Shown here in pieces: positions 20,273 to 31,064 of a stretch of DNA of 64,000 nucleotides. The stretch lies in contig JAOVFP010000012.1 in NCBI GenBank assembly GCA_025738555.1, forward strand, positions 2,108,001-2,172,000, written 5' to 3'. The DNA comes from Cyathus striatus (taxonomy: Eukaryota > Basidiomycota > Agaricomycetes > Agaricales > Nidulariaceae). The position numbers and the translations under genes were made by a program. Below the pieces are notes generated by a model. It was not told the DNA's origin and ran no database searches. It saw only the letters and a list, made by a program, of their open reading frames with translations. Position 1 is the first letter of the stretch; each line of letters begins with the position of its first letter.

Positions 20273-23200
20273 ATGGCTGAAAATCTTCATATGTTCTCTG
20301 GTTCCCACCATGTCAATGTGTCTCGTGCTCAGCTTAGTGCTGTCGGTCGTGATCAAATTAATAATTATAACACAAAAAATTATGAAATCTTCGAAAAACT
20401 AAAATTATTGAAGCCTATTGATCATAACTTGCATTATCTGCCTCCATGCATGGAAGGGACTAGAGTTACCATTCTGAATGATATATATGAGTGGCTAAAT
20501 GATTTTGGTATGATACTCAATGTAGATCCATTATAAGATCATTAATTTAATTGATAGATGAGTCAACAGCTAACATTATGTGGATTACTGGTAGTCCTGG
20601 GTCAGGAAAATCTGCAATAGCCTCCACTCTGGTTGGAACTCTTAGCTCCAATGAATACAATAATAGACTTGGTGGATATCATTTCTTCAAAAGTGATGAT
20701 GAAACATTAAGCGATGCAACTGTGGTTTGGAGAACAATAGCTGCAGATTTAGCATCTAATTCCAAATATTCCATTCTGAAAGAGAAAATTGAAGAAGTGC
20801 TTAATAATACTTTCCAACTTGGTAGAATTGAATGGCATTTCAAACATCTGATTGCTGATCCACTGAATATTTGCAAAGAACAATTGAAATCACATCCTCC
20901 TGTATTTATTATTGATGCATTGGATGAATGCAAAATATCTGAGTTTTTAAAATCTCTGAAAAAGACATTACAAGATTGGATAGTACTTCCTAAACAATAT
21001 AAGCTCATTTTGACTGGAAGGCCTGGTTGTCTACCAGACATAATTCAGAATGAAATAATATGCAAAACTATTAAATTGGAAACTGATTCACTCCATGACC
21101 CAGATATAAATCAAGATATATATTTCTTTCTGAAACAAAGTTTTGAAACTTCCAAAGATGAATTGCAATTTGAATTGACCGAAAATAAGTTAAATAAGAT
21201 GTGCAAACAAGCTTCTGGATTATTTATCTGGGCATCTACTGCAGTCAGGTATATCACCCTGACTCGAGAGCAAGATGACCACCTTTCACCAGATGAAAAG
21301 CTTGAAGAAGTGCTGTTATGGAATAAAGGCCATGGAATAGAAGATCTCTATTATAAAATGCTTAAAATGTCATTTGGAAACTGGTCAGAACATAGAAAGG
21401 AAATTGTTAGACAAGTACTGGCAACATTATTGTTGGCAAAATCACCAATGAGAACAGAAGATATCCAACACTTCTTGGATGTTAGTGGAAATAAGGATAC
21501 CATTGTGAATGAAATTAAAAGGATTATACATCAACTTCTACCTGTCATTTCAATAAATAATAACAATCTAACATTCCATCATTTATCATTTATAGAATTT
21601 TTGGAGAGTGGATTTAATAATGATACATTTGAAATTAATCAAGTTATACATATACGAAGAATGTCCAAAATGATTTTTAACATTCTCAATACTGAACTAA
21701 AATTTAATATCTGCAATATTGAATCTTCCTATGTAGCAAATAAAGACATTATAAACTTAAAAATAATAATAAACCAGTGTATACCTACACATCTTCAATA
21801 TTGCTGCAAACAATGGAGCATGCATTATATTGAAATGATTGAAAATGAGAAGTGCAATGATATTTCATTGTGGACAGAATTATATACATTCTTATATTGC
21901 AAGTTCTTATTCTGGATAGAGACCATGAGTCTCTTAAATGAGGTGCAGATAGCACAACAATTGTTGAAAAGATTAACATGTTGTACAAAGGTATGTCATC
22001 AGATATTTGATAGAAATGAAAGACTTAAACTTTAATAAGATAAACTCAAATCAACTTGAATTTATTAAAGATGGTATAAATTTTATCATAAATTTTTATA
22101 TTCCCATCACAATAAGCATAACAAATATATATATGTCAGCATTACCATTTTCACCTAAAAACTCATTGATTGCAAAACATTTCTCAGCTTTCTTTCAAAA
22201 AACAGTTTCAATTGTTAAAGGAAGAGACAAAAATTGGAATGCAGCATTGCATACAATATATTATAGTAATTCAATTGTTACATGTGTGGCATATTCTCCT
22301 GATGGAACACAAGTGGTGTGGGGCTCAGGTGATAATACCATTAGAGTGTGGAATGTGGAGAGTGGAAAAACCATTAGTGGACCATTTGAAGGCCACAGAA
22401 AATCTGTGACATCAGTGGCATTTTCTCCTGATGGAACACAAGTGGTATCTGGCTCAGGTGATAAAACTGTCAGAGTGTGGAATGTGGAGAGTGGAAAAAC
22501 CATTGCTGAACCATTTAAAAGCCACAGTGATTGGGTGACATCAGTGGCATTTTCTCCTGATGGAACACAAGTTGTGTCTGGCTCAAAAGATAAAACTGTC
22601 AGAGTGTGGAATGTGGAGAGAGGAAAAACCATTGCTGAACCATTTAAAGGCCACCAAAAATTGGTGACATCAGTAGCATTTTCTCCTGATGGAACACAAG
22701 TAGTGTCTGGTTCGAAAGATAAAACTGTCAGAGTGTGGAATGTGGAGAGTGGAAAAACCATTGGTGGTCCATTTGAAGGTCACAGTCATTGGGTGAGATC
22801 AGTAGCATTTTCTCCTGATGGAACACAGGTGGTGTCTGGCTCAGATGATCAAACTGTCAGAGTGTGGAATGTGGAGAGTGGAAAAACAATTGGTGGGCCA
22901 TTTAAAGGCCACAGTAATTTGGTGACATCAGTAGCATTTTCTCCTGATGGAACACAAGTGGTGTCTGGCTCAGATGATGAAACTGTCAGAGTGTGGAATG
23001 TGGAAAGTGGAATAACTATTGCTGGACCATTTAAAGGCCACAATGATTGGGTGACATCAGTGGCATTTTCTCCTGATGGAACACAAGTTGTGTCTGGCTC
23101 AAAAGATAAAACTGTCAGAGTGTGGAATGTGGAAAGTCAAAAAGCCACTGCTGAACCATTTCATAACCACAGTGGTTGGGTGAGATCAGTAGCATTTTCT

Positions 23201-26071
23201 CCTGATGGAACACAAGTCGTGTCTGGCTCAGATGATAAAACTGTCAGAGTGTGGAATGTGGAGAGTGGAAAAACAATTGGTGGACCATTTGAAGGCCACA
23301 GTAATCATGTGACATCAGTGGCATTTTCTCCTTATGGAACACAAGTGGTTTCTGGCTCACATGATAAAACTGTCAGAGTGTGGAATGTGGAAAGTGGAAT
23401 AACTATTGCTGGACCATTTAAAGGCCACAGTAATTGGGTGACATCAGTAGCATTTTCTCCTGATGGAACACAAGTCGTGTCAGGCTCATATGACAAAACT
23501 GTCAGAGTGTGGAATGTGGAGAGTGGAAAGACCATTAGGGGACCATCTGAAGGCCACAGAAAACCTGTGACATCTGTGGCATTTTCTCCTGATGGAACAC
23601 AAGTGGTGTCTGGCTCACATGATAAAACTGTCAGAGTGTGGAATGTGGAGAGTGGAAAAACTATTGGTGAACCATTTCAAGGCCACCATAGTTGGGTGAT
23701 ATCAGTAGCATTTTCTCCTGATGGAACACAAGTCGTGTCTGGCTCAAATGATAAAACTGTCAGAGTGTGGAATGTGGAGAGTGGAAAAACTATTGCTGGA
23801 CCATTTGATATCTACCTTGGTTGGGTGACATCAGTAGCATTTTCTCCTGATGGAACACAAGTCGTGTCTGGCTCAAATGATCACACTGTCACAGTGTGGA
23901 ATGTGGAGAGTAGAAAAACAATTGCTGGACCATTTAAAGGCCACAGTAATTGGGTGACATCAGTAGCATTTTCTTCTGATGGAACACAAGTGGTGTCTGG
24001 CTCAGGTGATAAAACTGTCAGAATGTGGAATGTGAAAAGTCACAGTTATTGGGTGAAATCAGTGGCATTGTCTCCTGATGGAACACAAGTGGTGTCTGGC
24101 TCAAATGATAACACTGTCAGAGTGTGGAATGTGGAGAGTGGAAAAACAATTGGTGAACCATTTGAAGGCCACAGTGATTGGGTGACATCAGTGGCATTTT
24201 CTCCTGATGGAACACAAGTGGTGTCTGGCTCAAATGATAAAACTGTCAGATTGTGGAATGTGGAGAGTGGAAAAACCAGTGGACCATTTGAAGGCCACAA
24301 TAATTGTGTGATATCAGTGGCATTTTCTCCTGATGGAACACAAGTGGTGTCTGGCTCACATGATAAAACTGTTAGAGTGTGGAATGTGGAGAGTGGAAAA
24401 ACAATTGGTGGACCATTTGAAGGCCACAGTGATTGGGTGATATCTGTGGCATTTTCTCCTGATGGAACACAAGTGGTGTCTGGCTCAAATGATAACACTG
24501 TCAGAGTTTGGAATGTGGAGAGTGGAAAAACCATTGGTGGACCATTTATAGGCCACAATGATTGGGTGACATCAGTGGCATTTTCTCCTGATGGAATACA
24601 AGTGGTGTCTGGCTCAAAAGATAAAACTGTCAGAGTGTGGAATGTGGAAAGTCAAAAAACTGTTGCTGGTCAATTTAAAGGCCACAGTGATTGTGTGACA
24701 TCAGTGGCATTTTCTCATGATGGAATGCAAGTGGTGTCTGGCTCAAAAGATCAAACTGTCAGAATGTGGAATGTGAAGAGTAGAAAAATCATTGGTGGAC
24801 CATTTGAAGGCCACAGTGATTGTGTGAAATCAGTAGCATTTTCTCCTGATGGAACACAAGTAGTGTCTGGCTCAGATGATAAAACTGTCAGAGTGTGGAA
24901 TGTGGAGAGTGGAAAACCTATTGGTGAACCATTTCAAGGCCACTGTTATTGGGTGACATCAGTAGCATTTTCTTCTGATGGAACACAAGTGGTATCTGGT
25001 TCAGATGATCAAACTGTCAGAGTGTGGAATGTGAAGAGTGGAAAAACCATTGGTGGACCATTTGAAGGTAACAGTCATTGGGTGAGATCAGTAGCATTTT
25101 CTTCTGATGGAATAAAAGTGGTGTCTGGCTCAGATAATAAAACTGTCAGAGTGTGGAATGTGGAGAGTGGAAAAACTATTGCTGGACCATTTAAAGGCCA
25201 CAGTGATTGGGTGACATCAGTAGCATTTTCTCCTGATGGAACACAAGTCGTGTCTGGCTCACATGATAAAACTGTCAGAGTGTGGAATGTGGAGAGTGGA
25301 AAAACCATTGCTGAACCATTTGAAGGCCACAGTGATTGGGTGACATCAGTGGCATTTTCTCCTGATGGAACACAAGTTGTGTCTGGCTCAAATGATCACA
25401 CTGTCAGAGTGTGGAATGTGGAGAGTGGAAAAACAATTGGTGGACCATTTAAAGGCCACAGTGATTGGGTGACATCAGTAGCATTTTCTTCTGATGGAAC
25501 ACAAGTGGTTTCTGGCTCAGATGATAAAACTGTCATAGTGTGGAATGTGGAGATTGAAGATATTGTTGCTGGACCATTTAAAGGCCACAGTGATTGCGTG
25601 AAATCAGTCGCATTTTCTCCTGATGGAGCACAAGTGGCATCTGGCTCACTTGATAAAACTATCAGAGTGTGGAATGTGGAGAGTCAAAAAATCATTAGTG
25701 CAACATTTAATGGCTACAGTCAGTTTGGGAGATTAGTGGTATTTTCTCCTGAAGCTGTACAAGTGGTGTCTTGCTTAGATAATCTTACTGTTATACTGTG
25801 GAATGAACACTGCACTTCAAATTTTGTCAGAAACTACAGACCATTTAAGTGGCAATCTAAATTTTTGTCTTGTGATGCAGGTGGTTGGCTGAAATATTGC
25901 AGTCGTTATAAGCTGTTTTGGATACCTTTACATTATAGAGAAAATTTATATCAACTTAATTTAACAAATTTTGTTTGTGGATCTGACTGGGTTCAGTGTA
26001 AAACTGGTTCTTCAATAGTTCCCAAAGATCTTCAACCAGACACTAATACTCTTAAAGAAAACCAAGTTTAA
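20273..26071 (+). CDS. NACHT-WD40 NLR-like protein (three exons, about 1899 aa)
   Basis: Exons 20273-20507, 20558-21990 and 22040-26071 join in frame (5700 nt with stop). The start ATG begins MAENLHMFSGSHHVNVSRAQ, an N-terminus typical of mushroom NLRs. The NACHT NTPase has a P-loop GSPGSGKS (residues about 90-97), a Walker B region FIIDALDEC (about 195-203) and LILTGRPG (about 228-235). After a linker containing IYMSALPFSP come 28 WD40 units of about 43 residues (about 633-1830), four times the seven blades of a propeller, then a C-terminal tail. Such fungal proteins (HET-E/HET-D/HNWD type) act in non-self recognition: WD40 repeats sense a ligand, NACHT oligomerises, and the N-terminal part signals. 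This gene has a short N-terminal region with no HET or other effector domain I can recognise. No stop or frameshift interrupts it despite the decay around it, which suggests it is functional. Confidence 0.88.
20508..20557 (+). other. Intron 1 of the NACHT-WD40 gene (50 bp)
   Basis: GTATGATACT..TTAATTGATAG. Splicing joins NDF to DESTANIMW and removes the in-frame TAA at 20534-20536, so it is required for the protein. Confidence 0.75.
21991..22039 (+). other. Intron 2 of the NACHT-WD40 gene (49 bp)
   Basis: GTATGTCATC..TTTAATAAG, phase 0. Splicing joins RLTCCTK to INSNQLEFIKDG and links the NACHT part to the WD40 part. Confidence 0.75.
22270..25810 (+). repeat. WD40-coding tandem array, 28 units of about 129 bp
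   Basis: Units such as TVRVWNVESGKTIGGPFEGH are nearly identical at DNA level. Variation is concentrated at a few codons: the residues after GH (SDW, SNW, NDW, RKS), the residue before D in GSxD (K, D, N, H, G, Y), and TIG/TIA plus GP/EP. One unit (about 24030) lacks roughly ten residues, and the first and last units are diverged. High identity with variation at blade-surface positions is the known signature of concerted evolution in HNWD-type genes. Confidence 0.9.
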
Positions 26072-26792
26072 GCAGTTGTTCAAGCCATAGCTACAACTAT
26101 ATACCATACTATAAACTATTCCTCTTTCTGTATTCTATTATCAAATTTTACTTTTTCTGCAAATATTATTTATATATAGGATAAGTGTAGATTCTGTAAA
26201 TATTCTGTACAGAATAAATTCTTTTTATGGTGATGTCCCTGCCATTTCTATTCTGCATGGATTCTGCATAATCTGTGTAGATCCATATGGAACATTGGGC
26301 TAAGTGTAAGTAAAGAGCCCATATAAGCTTAGAGATATTTAATAATACATGTAAAGTCCTGGGTTGACATTAGGCCTGTACATGGATCAATTTGCCACTA
26401 TCCATATCCAAATTATAGCTATTTGTTGGATATGGATATGGATCACCAATTAATACAGATTTTAGTTCCATCTGTGCCAGATCCATGCTAGCAATTATAT
26501 AATTTAAATTATTGTATTTACTTTATTTCAATATGCTGTATCTACCTCCATTCTTAATCATATTTCAGAATCTTTTTATTGTTGGACTCCTAAAATTCAG
26601 TTGAGTATATTTAAATAAACACAATACATAATACATGTACAGGAACAATGAATAAAGCAAAATTTGTGCTACAATTACAAAATATTCCTCAGGTTTTTAC
26701 AGTTACTCATGACTCACTACTTGTTTCAGGTATGTTTCCCCAGTTAAAACATCTCTAGATGATGGTAAATCATGATCAGCTATATTTTCAAT
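26072..26792. other. A/T-rich flank with a decayed Y-family terminus
   Basis: No gene is seen. At about 26180-26312 the sequence has TTCTGTACAGAATA-type motifs and ends GTGTAAGTAAAGAGCCC, the CpG-decayed reverse complement of the GAG terminus of V and Y. It appears to be one end of a fossil element. The rest is A/T-rich. Confidence 0.4.
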
Positions 26793-26854
26793 CAGGCTGG
26801 CAGTAATTTACACTCCCCCGGGAGGTCTGTACGGATCCGTACAGATCCATATGG

Positions 26855-28027
26855 CAGTACTTTACCCTCCCCCCCAATTTCCAGACAGACTCCGGATGGA
26901 CAAGAAAATGTCCGGAATTTCTGGGTGGACTCCATATCAAAACCAGATTTTCCGGATGGAATCCACATGGAATACAGATTTTCCGGATGGAGTCCGGATG
27001 GACAAGATAATTTCTGGACAAAGTCCACATTGAGTCCATGTTAAAGAATATTTTTTCCAGGTGGAATCCGGGTGGAATAAGAAAATTTCCAATTGATGGA
27101 AATGAAATATAACTTTGTTTTCCCATAGTCATGTCAAGTGTGACACTGGGTGTTGAGTGTGACACTGGGTGTTGAGTGTGACACTAGGTGTTGAGTGTGA
27201 CACTAGGTGTTGAGTGTGACACTAGGTGTTGAGTGTGACACTAGGTGTTGAGTGTGACACTAGGTGTTGAGTGTGACACTAGGTGTTGAGTGTGACACTA
27301 TGTGAAAAGTAGCTGTGATGACTGCAAAACTGTGAGACACATATTATTATGATACTGCTACACTATGCAACATTGCATTGCCTGTGTCACACTCAACACA
27401 TGGTGTCATAAAGTGTGACACTATGTAAAATTGACAAGTGTGATACTAAGCAAACTGTGAGATCACTCACATGGTGTCACTCAATGCATTATGTCACACT
27501 CAACACACATATCACACTCAATGCATAGTGTCACACTCCACACACCATGTTACACTTGACATAGCCATAATAGAAGTTGTGCACTGTACAGCATGTGCAC
27601 ACACACTATGGTGTGAATGAATGTTTTATAATCATCACAACAATATTGGTTCAAACTATACAACTATGCCATGCTCTACTAATTTATTTATAATACAAGT
27701 AAAGTAAGTAATAAACCACCAGTTAATACAAGCTACCTGGAATCCATATGGATTCCAGGTGGAATCTGGTATAGCAAATTCCTTCGGAATTCTGGCTGAA
27801 AGGCGGAATTTGGCCAATAATCCGGATTCCATGTGGAATCTATCCAGAAAACACCTGGACCAGAAAACTAAAATTTGGCAGGTATCTCTGCCAAAACAAG
27901 TCCATCCAGAGTCTGGATGGAATCCGTGGAATGGCCGGAAATTCTGTGGAAATTCCACGGACTTTCTGGAGAGTCCATGGATTCCGTCCGGACTCCGGAC
28001 GGAATTTAGGGGGAGGGTAAAGACCTC
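26855..28027. mobile_element. Element X: 1.2-kb non-autonomous element nested in Y
   Basis: The left end starts CAGTACTTTACCCTCCCCCC; the right end, read inward, starts GAGGTCTTTACCCTCCCCCT. Flanking 8-mers are CCATATGG (26847-26854) and CCGTACAG (28028-28035). They are not identical, but both derive from CCGTACGG by CG to CA/TG changes, and CCGTACGG is the subterminal motif of Y. Subterminal arrays of TCCGGATGGA/GGAATCC occupy both flanks (26880-27080 and 27730-28010). The centre holds the 19-bp minisatellite. No gene is present. Confidence 0.75.
27134..27304. repeat. 19-bp GTGACAC minisatellite in X
   Basis: About nine tandem copies of GTGTGACACTAGGTGTTGA. Inverted, more degenerate units (TGTCACACTCAACACA) follow at 27385-27560. 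Related to the arrays in W and Z. Confidence 0.85.
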
Positions 28028-28181
28028 CCGTACAGATCCATGAGGATACCATACAGAATTTATATAGTGGCTATTATTATTATTAGGGGTGATTATTCTG
28101 CACAGATTCCATACATATTCTGCATGGATCCTGTGTGGATTTATGCAGAATCTGTAAGATCTGTTTAATACCTTAATTTTC

Positions 28182-28430
28182 CAGTAATTTACACTCCCCC
28201 TGGGAGTCTGTGCAGATTCCATGCAGAATCAGTTTTGGTCTGTACAGATGCAAATTTCTGTGTGGGTTCTGCACAGATTCTGCACAGAATCAGTATTGAT
28301 CTGTACAGATGTAAAAATTCTGTATGGATTCCACACAGATTCTGCATGTATCCATACAGAATCCACATAGTTTTAAGTAGTAATAATATTTTCACAGATT
28401 CTGTGCAGATTCTATGAAGACTTTTAATTT
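28182..28430. repeat. Second CAG-type terminus and subterminal array within Y
   Basis: CAGTAATTTACACTCCCCCT at 28182 repeats the outer terminus of Y (26801). It is followed by many CAGATTCTGCACAGATTC-type units, the CpG-decayed form of the CCGTACGGATTC motif seen intact in V. It lies about 400 bp beyond the stop of the transposase-like gene, similar to the spacing in KDZ-A, so this may be the original end of the transposon. Confidence 0.65.
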
Positions 28431-28577
28431 ATAGAACTTATAGTGCAATCACCTACATATTTTAGTTGTTTAAAGTAACTCCTGCTCTCAAAGCTATTTA
28501 AAATAGTGTGGTAATTGTTAATTCATAATCATTTCTACATATACTTGGCTAATATATAAAAACATGACTTTATTTAT

Positions 28578-31060
28578 TTAGAGGACTATATCTTCAGCTG
28601 GAAAGTCATCATTCTCCTCTGCTACATTTTCTTCCACTTCCAACCCATTAGCTTCCTGTTTTCTTCTTCTTTCTTGTCTATCTATAACATGTTTACTGTG
28701 ATAAAACAACATGGTATGCAAAAACCAGTCAAAATTGCTTGGAGTCATTTTTTTTAGACTAGATTCAAAGCCACCAAGCCAAGCATTGAGCTGTTCACAT
28801 GCCTATGACAAGTAGTAGTTTATGAAATATTTTTAAATAATTATAATATGAATCTTACCTGTGTATTAAAAGCTCTCTTCAAATATGGATTTCCATTATT
28901 GTCAAAATCAGTTATAACTAGATTTGGAGCAGATCCATCTAGTGGTGCTGGATTGCAAAATATTCTGCAGAGAAAGTCTTTAACTCTGTGATTTGTATAA
29001 TGATAGCTATCTACACTAAGTCTTGTAGTTTTTTTTCCAGGTTTCCCATTGCTCTCTTCTTGCATCATTAAGAAGATATCTTAGTACCAAACATGCCTTA
29101 TCAATGCATACATAGTCTGGCCTGGATTCTTCAGTAGGATATACTTCCTCCAAAAATTTCATAATATTGTATGGTGATTCTGCCCCCTCAAATTTTGTCC
29201 AGGCAATAACAACACCACAAGGTGCACATATTGTTTCCACACAGTAGAATTTACCTGGAGTAAAGTAATTCTTTGTTTTATTATTAGTTGATTGTTGTTG
29301 ATTATCATGTGACTGAACATTTCTTGGTCTAACTGTATTCCATGGGAGTTGTTCTCCTGGACACTGAAGCATTCTTCTTACACCTGCATGATGAGAAGTG
29401 TTGCGAGTGGATTGAAACCTCCTCCACTTTTCTTGGTGATTATTGCAAGCTTGGGTACCCTGCTATTTCATGTTAGTGCACCCTTGAACACGACAACATG
29501 CACCATAAAAGGTTTCATGTACTTCACAGAAAACTCCTCCACATGCATTATGTAACTCACTTGTACACTCTTCAAATGCACAATGTGTTGGACCCATCAT
29601 GATACCATCCAATACAACCATTTTGACAGGGGCATATTCATTCTCATTTGTTGCTGTATTGTCACTTTCAATATCTGCTACTGCTCTTTGTACATTTACA
29701 GAATTCATATCCTCCTGTGTACTTTCAGATTGTACAAGATCAGGAACTGCTCTATTTTCATCAATTCCTACCACACCAGCAGAGTCAATATCTGATATTG
29801 CATTAGATCTACTTCTATAAGCATGTGTGCACTCAGAACATGTGTGCTTATCAGCAGATCGAATAATTCCATTATCACCAAGTAAAGAAAATGCTTCACA
29901 TGTAAGATTATCAATTGAAAGACCATCTTCAACTTCCAAATTTATATCTCTTGAAGAGGCCAAAGCTCTAACAGTTTCTTGAATATATGCTTGCTAAACA
30001 TGTCTGTGTGTGATGCTGTGTTCATCAGAAAAGCTATTGTTCCAAAACTCTGTATAAGCAGCAGCTGATGCATGAAAGCTATATATTGCATTTACAGCTG
30101 CATTGGAAAATGTTCTGTCTACCCAAAATGACTGTCCTACTTTAACATACTTTGCAGAATTAAGGTACACTCGAGTACTCTTTCTATTTGGAATTGAAAC
30201 TTTTTCTCTGTCAGCTGAGTATTGTGTTTTGCATCTTTTACATACTCCTGTGAGTACTTGAACATTTTTTATAGTTTCAGTACCCTGAATTAAAGTAACA
30301 CAAGGTATGTCCTGTGCATCTGTTGATAAGTGTAATGCCAATGAGGGGCATGTATTTGTTACACATATAGAAGTTACAGGGCAAATAACAAATGCTGGTG
30401 AAATCTCTTTATGAGATACTACTTTTAAATTTCCTTTAAATCTTCCAGATGATGCAATTGGATTAAGCTTTAGAGTCTTCATCAAGTTATCTAAGCTCAA
30501 TGCCAAAATTGTATCTCTTTCATCATTAGGTTCATCTTTAAATAATTTGTTACATCTCTCTCCAAGATGAACTTGCAATGCTCTAGATAAAGTGAGCATC
30601 CAAGCAGTCATTTGTACATTATTCTCCTCTGGATATCTAGGATTGAATTGCCTTGCATGAAGACTTAATAGATCACTGTTGTGTGTAACTGTAAATAGCA
30701 TTACCAATGCTGTTGATAGGGAAATTTCTGAGCTATAATTACTACTGATAAATTTGCTGAAAGTTTTAAATGAAATGTCAGGGAAGGGCTGCATGTTTGC
30801 TGAAACTCCTGGCAATATCATTAAAATAACTGTGGTTATGCTTCCATATTGTATCCAATTATTAAGTCTCAAAAGTGTGGTGGATATGAGAGTGAATTCC
30901 ATTAGCATGGAACATCCAGTTACAAGATTATACAGAACACATTTTTTATGGAGGAGAAAATGTACAAGAATTTGACATATGAAATAGAGTACAGAGATTT
31001 CAAATTTTATACTACATTGAAAGATTGGAGACATCAAAAAAGAGAAATTCAAACCAAAAT
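28578..31060 (-). pseudogene. Y transposase-like gene (CxC5/CxC6 type), broken
   Basis: Homologous along its length to the KDZ-A gene at 5498-7938. Blocks include FPDISFKTFSKFISSNYSSE (about 30770), cysteine clusters near 30240-30370 and 29480-29600, FYCVETICAPCG (about 29240), VCIDKACLVL (about 29090), LSVDSYHYTNHR (about 28990) and, after an intron, ACEQLNAWLGGFES (about 28770). It is interrupted by a TAG at about 30000 where KDZ-A has Trp, another TAG at about 29463, and a frame change near 29040-29060. The acidic tail is much shorter than in KDZ-A. The candidate DDE residues (Asp, Asp, Glu) are still visible. Confidence 0.7.
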
Positions 31061-31064
31061 CAAC

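Noticed and set aside
22261..25308. Several long minus-strand open frames across the WD40 array (repeats of VFPLSTFHTLTVLSFEPDTT)
   Set aside because: They are the mirror reading of a repetitive coding array; the plus-strand frame has clear WD40 sequence, introns and domain order.
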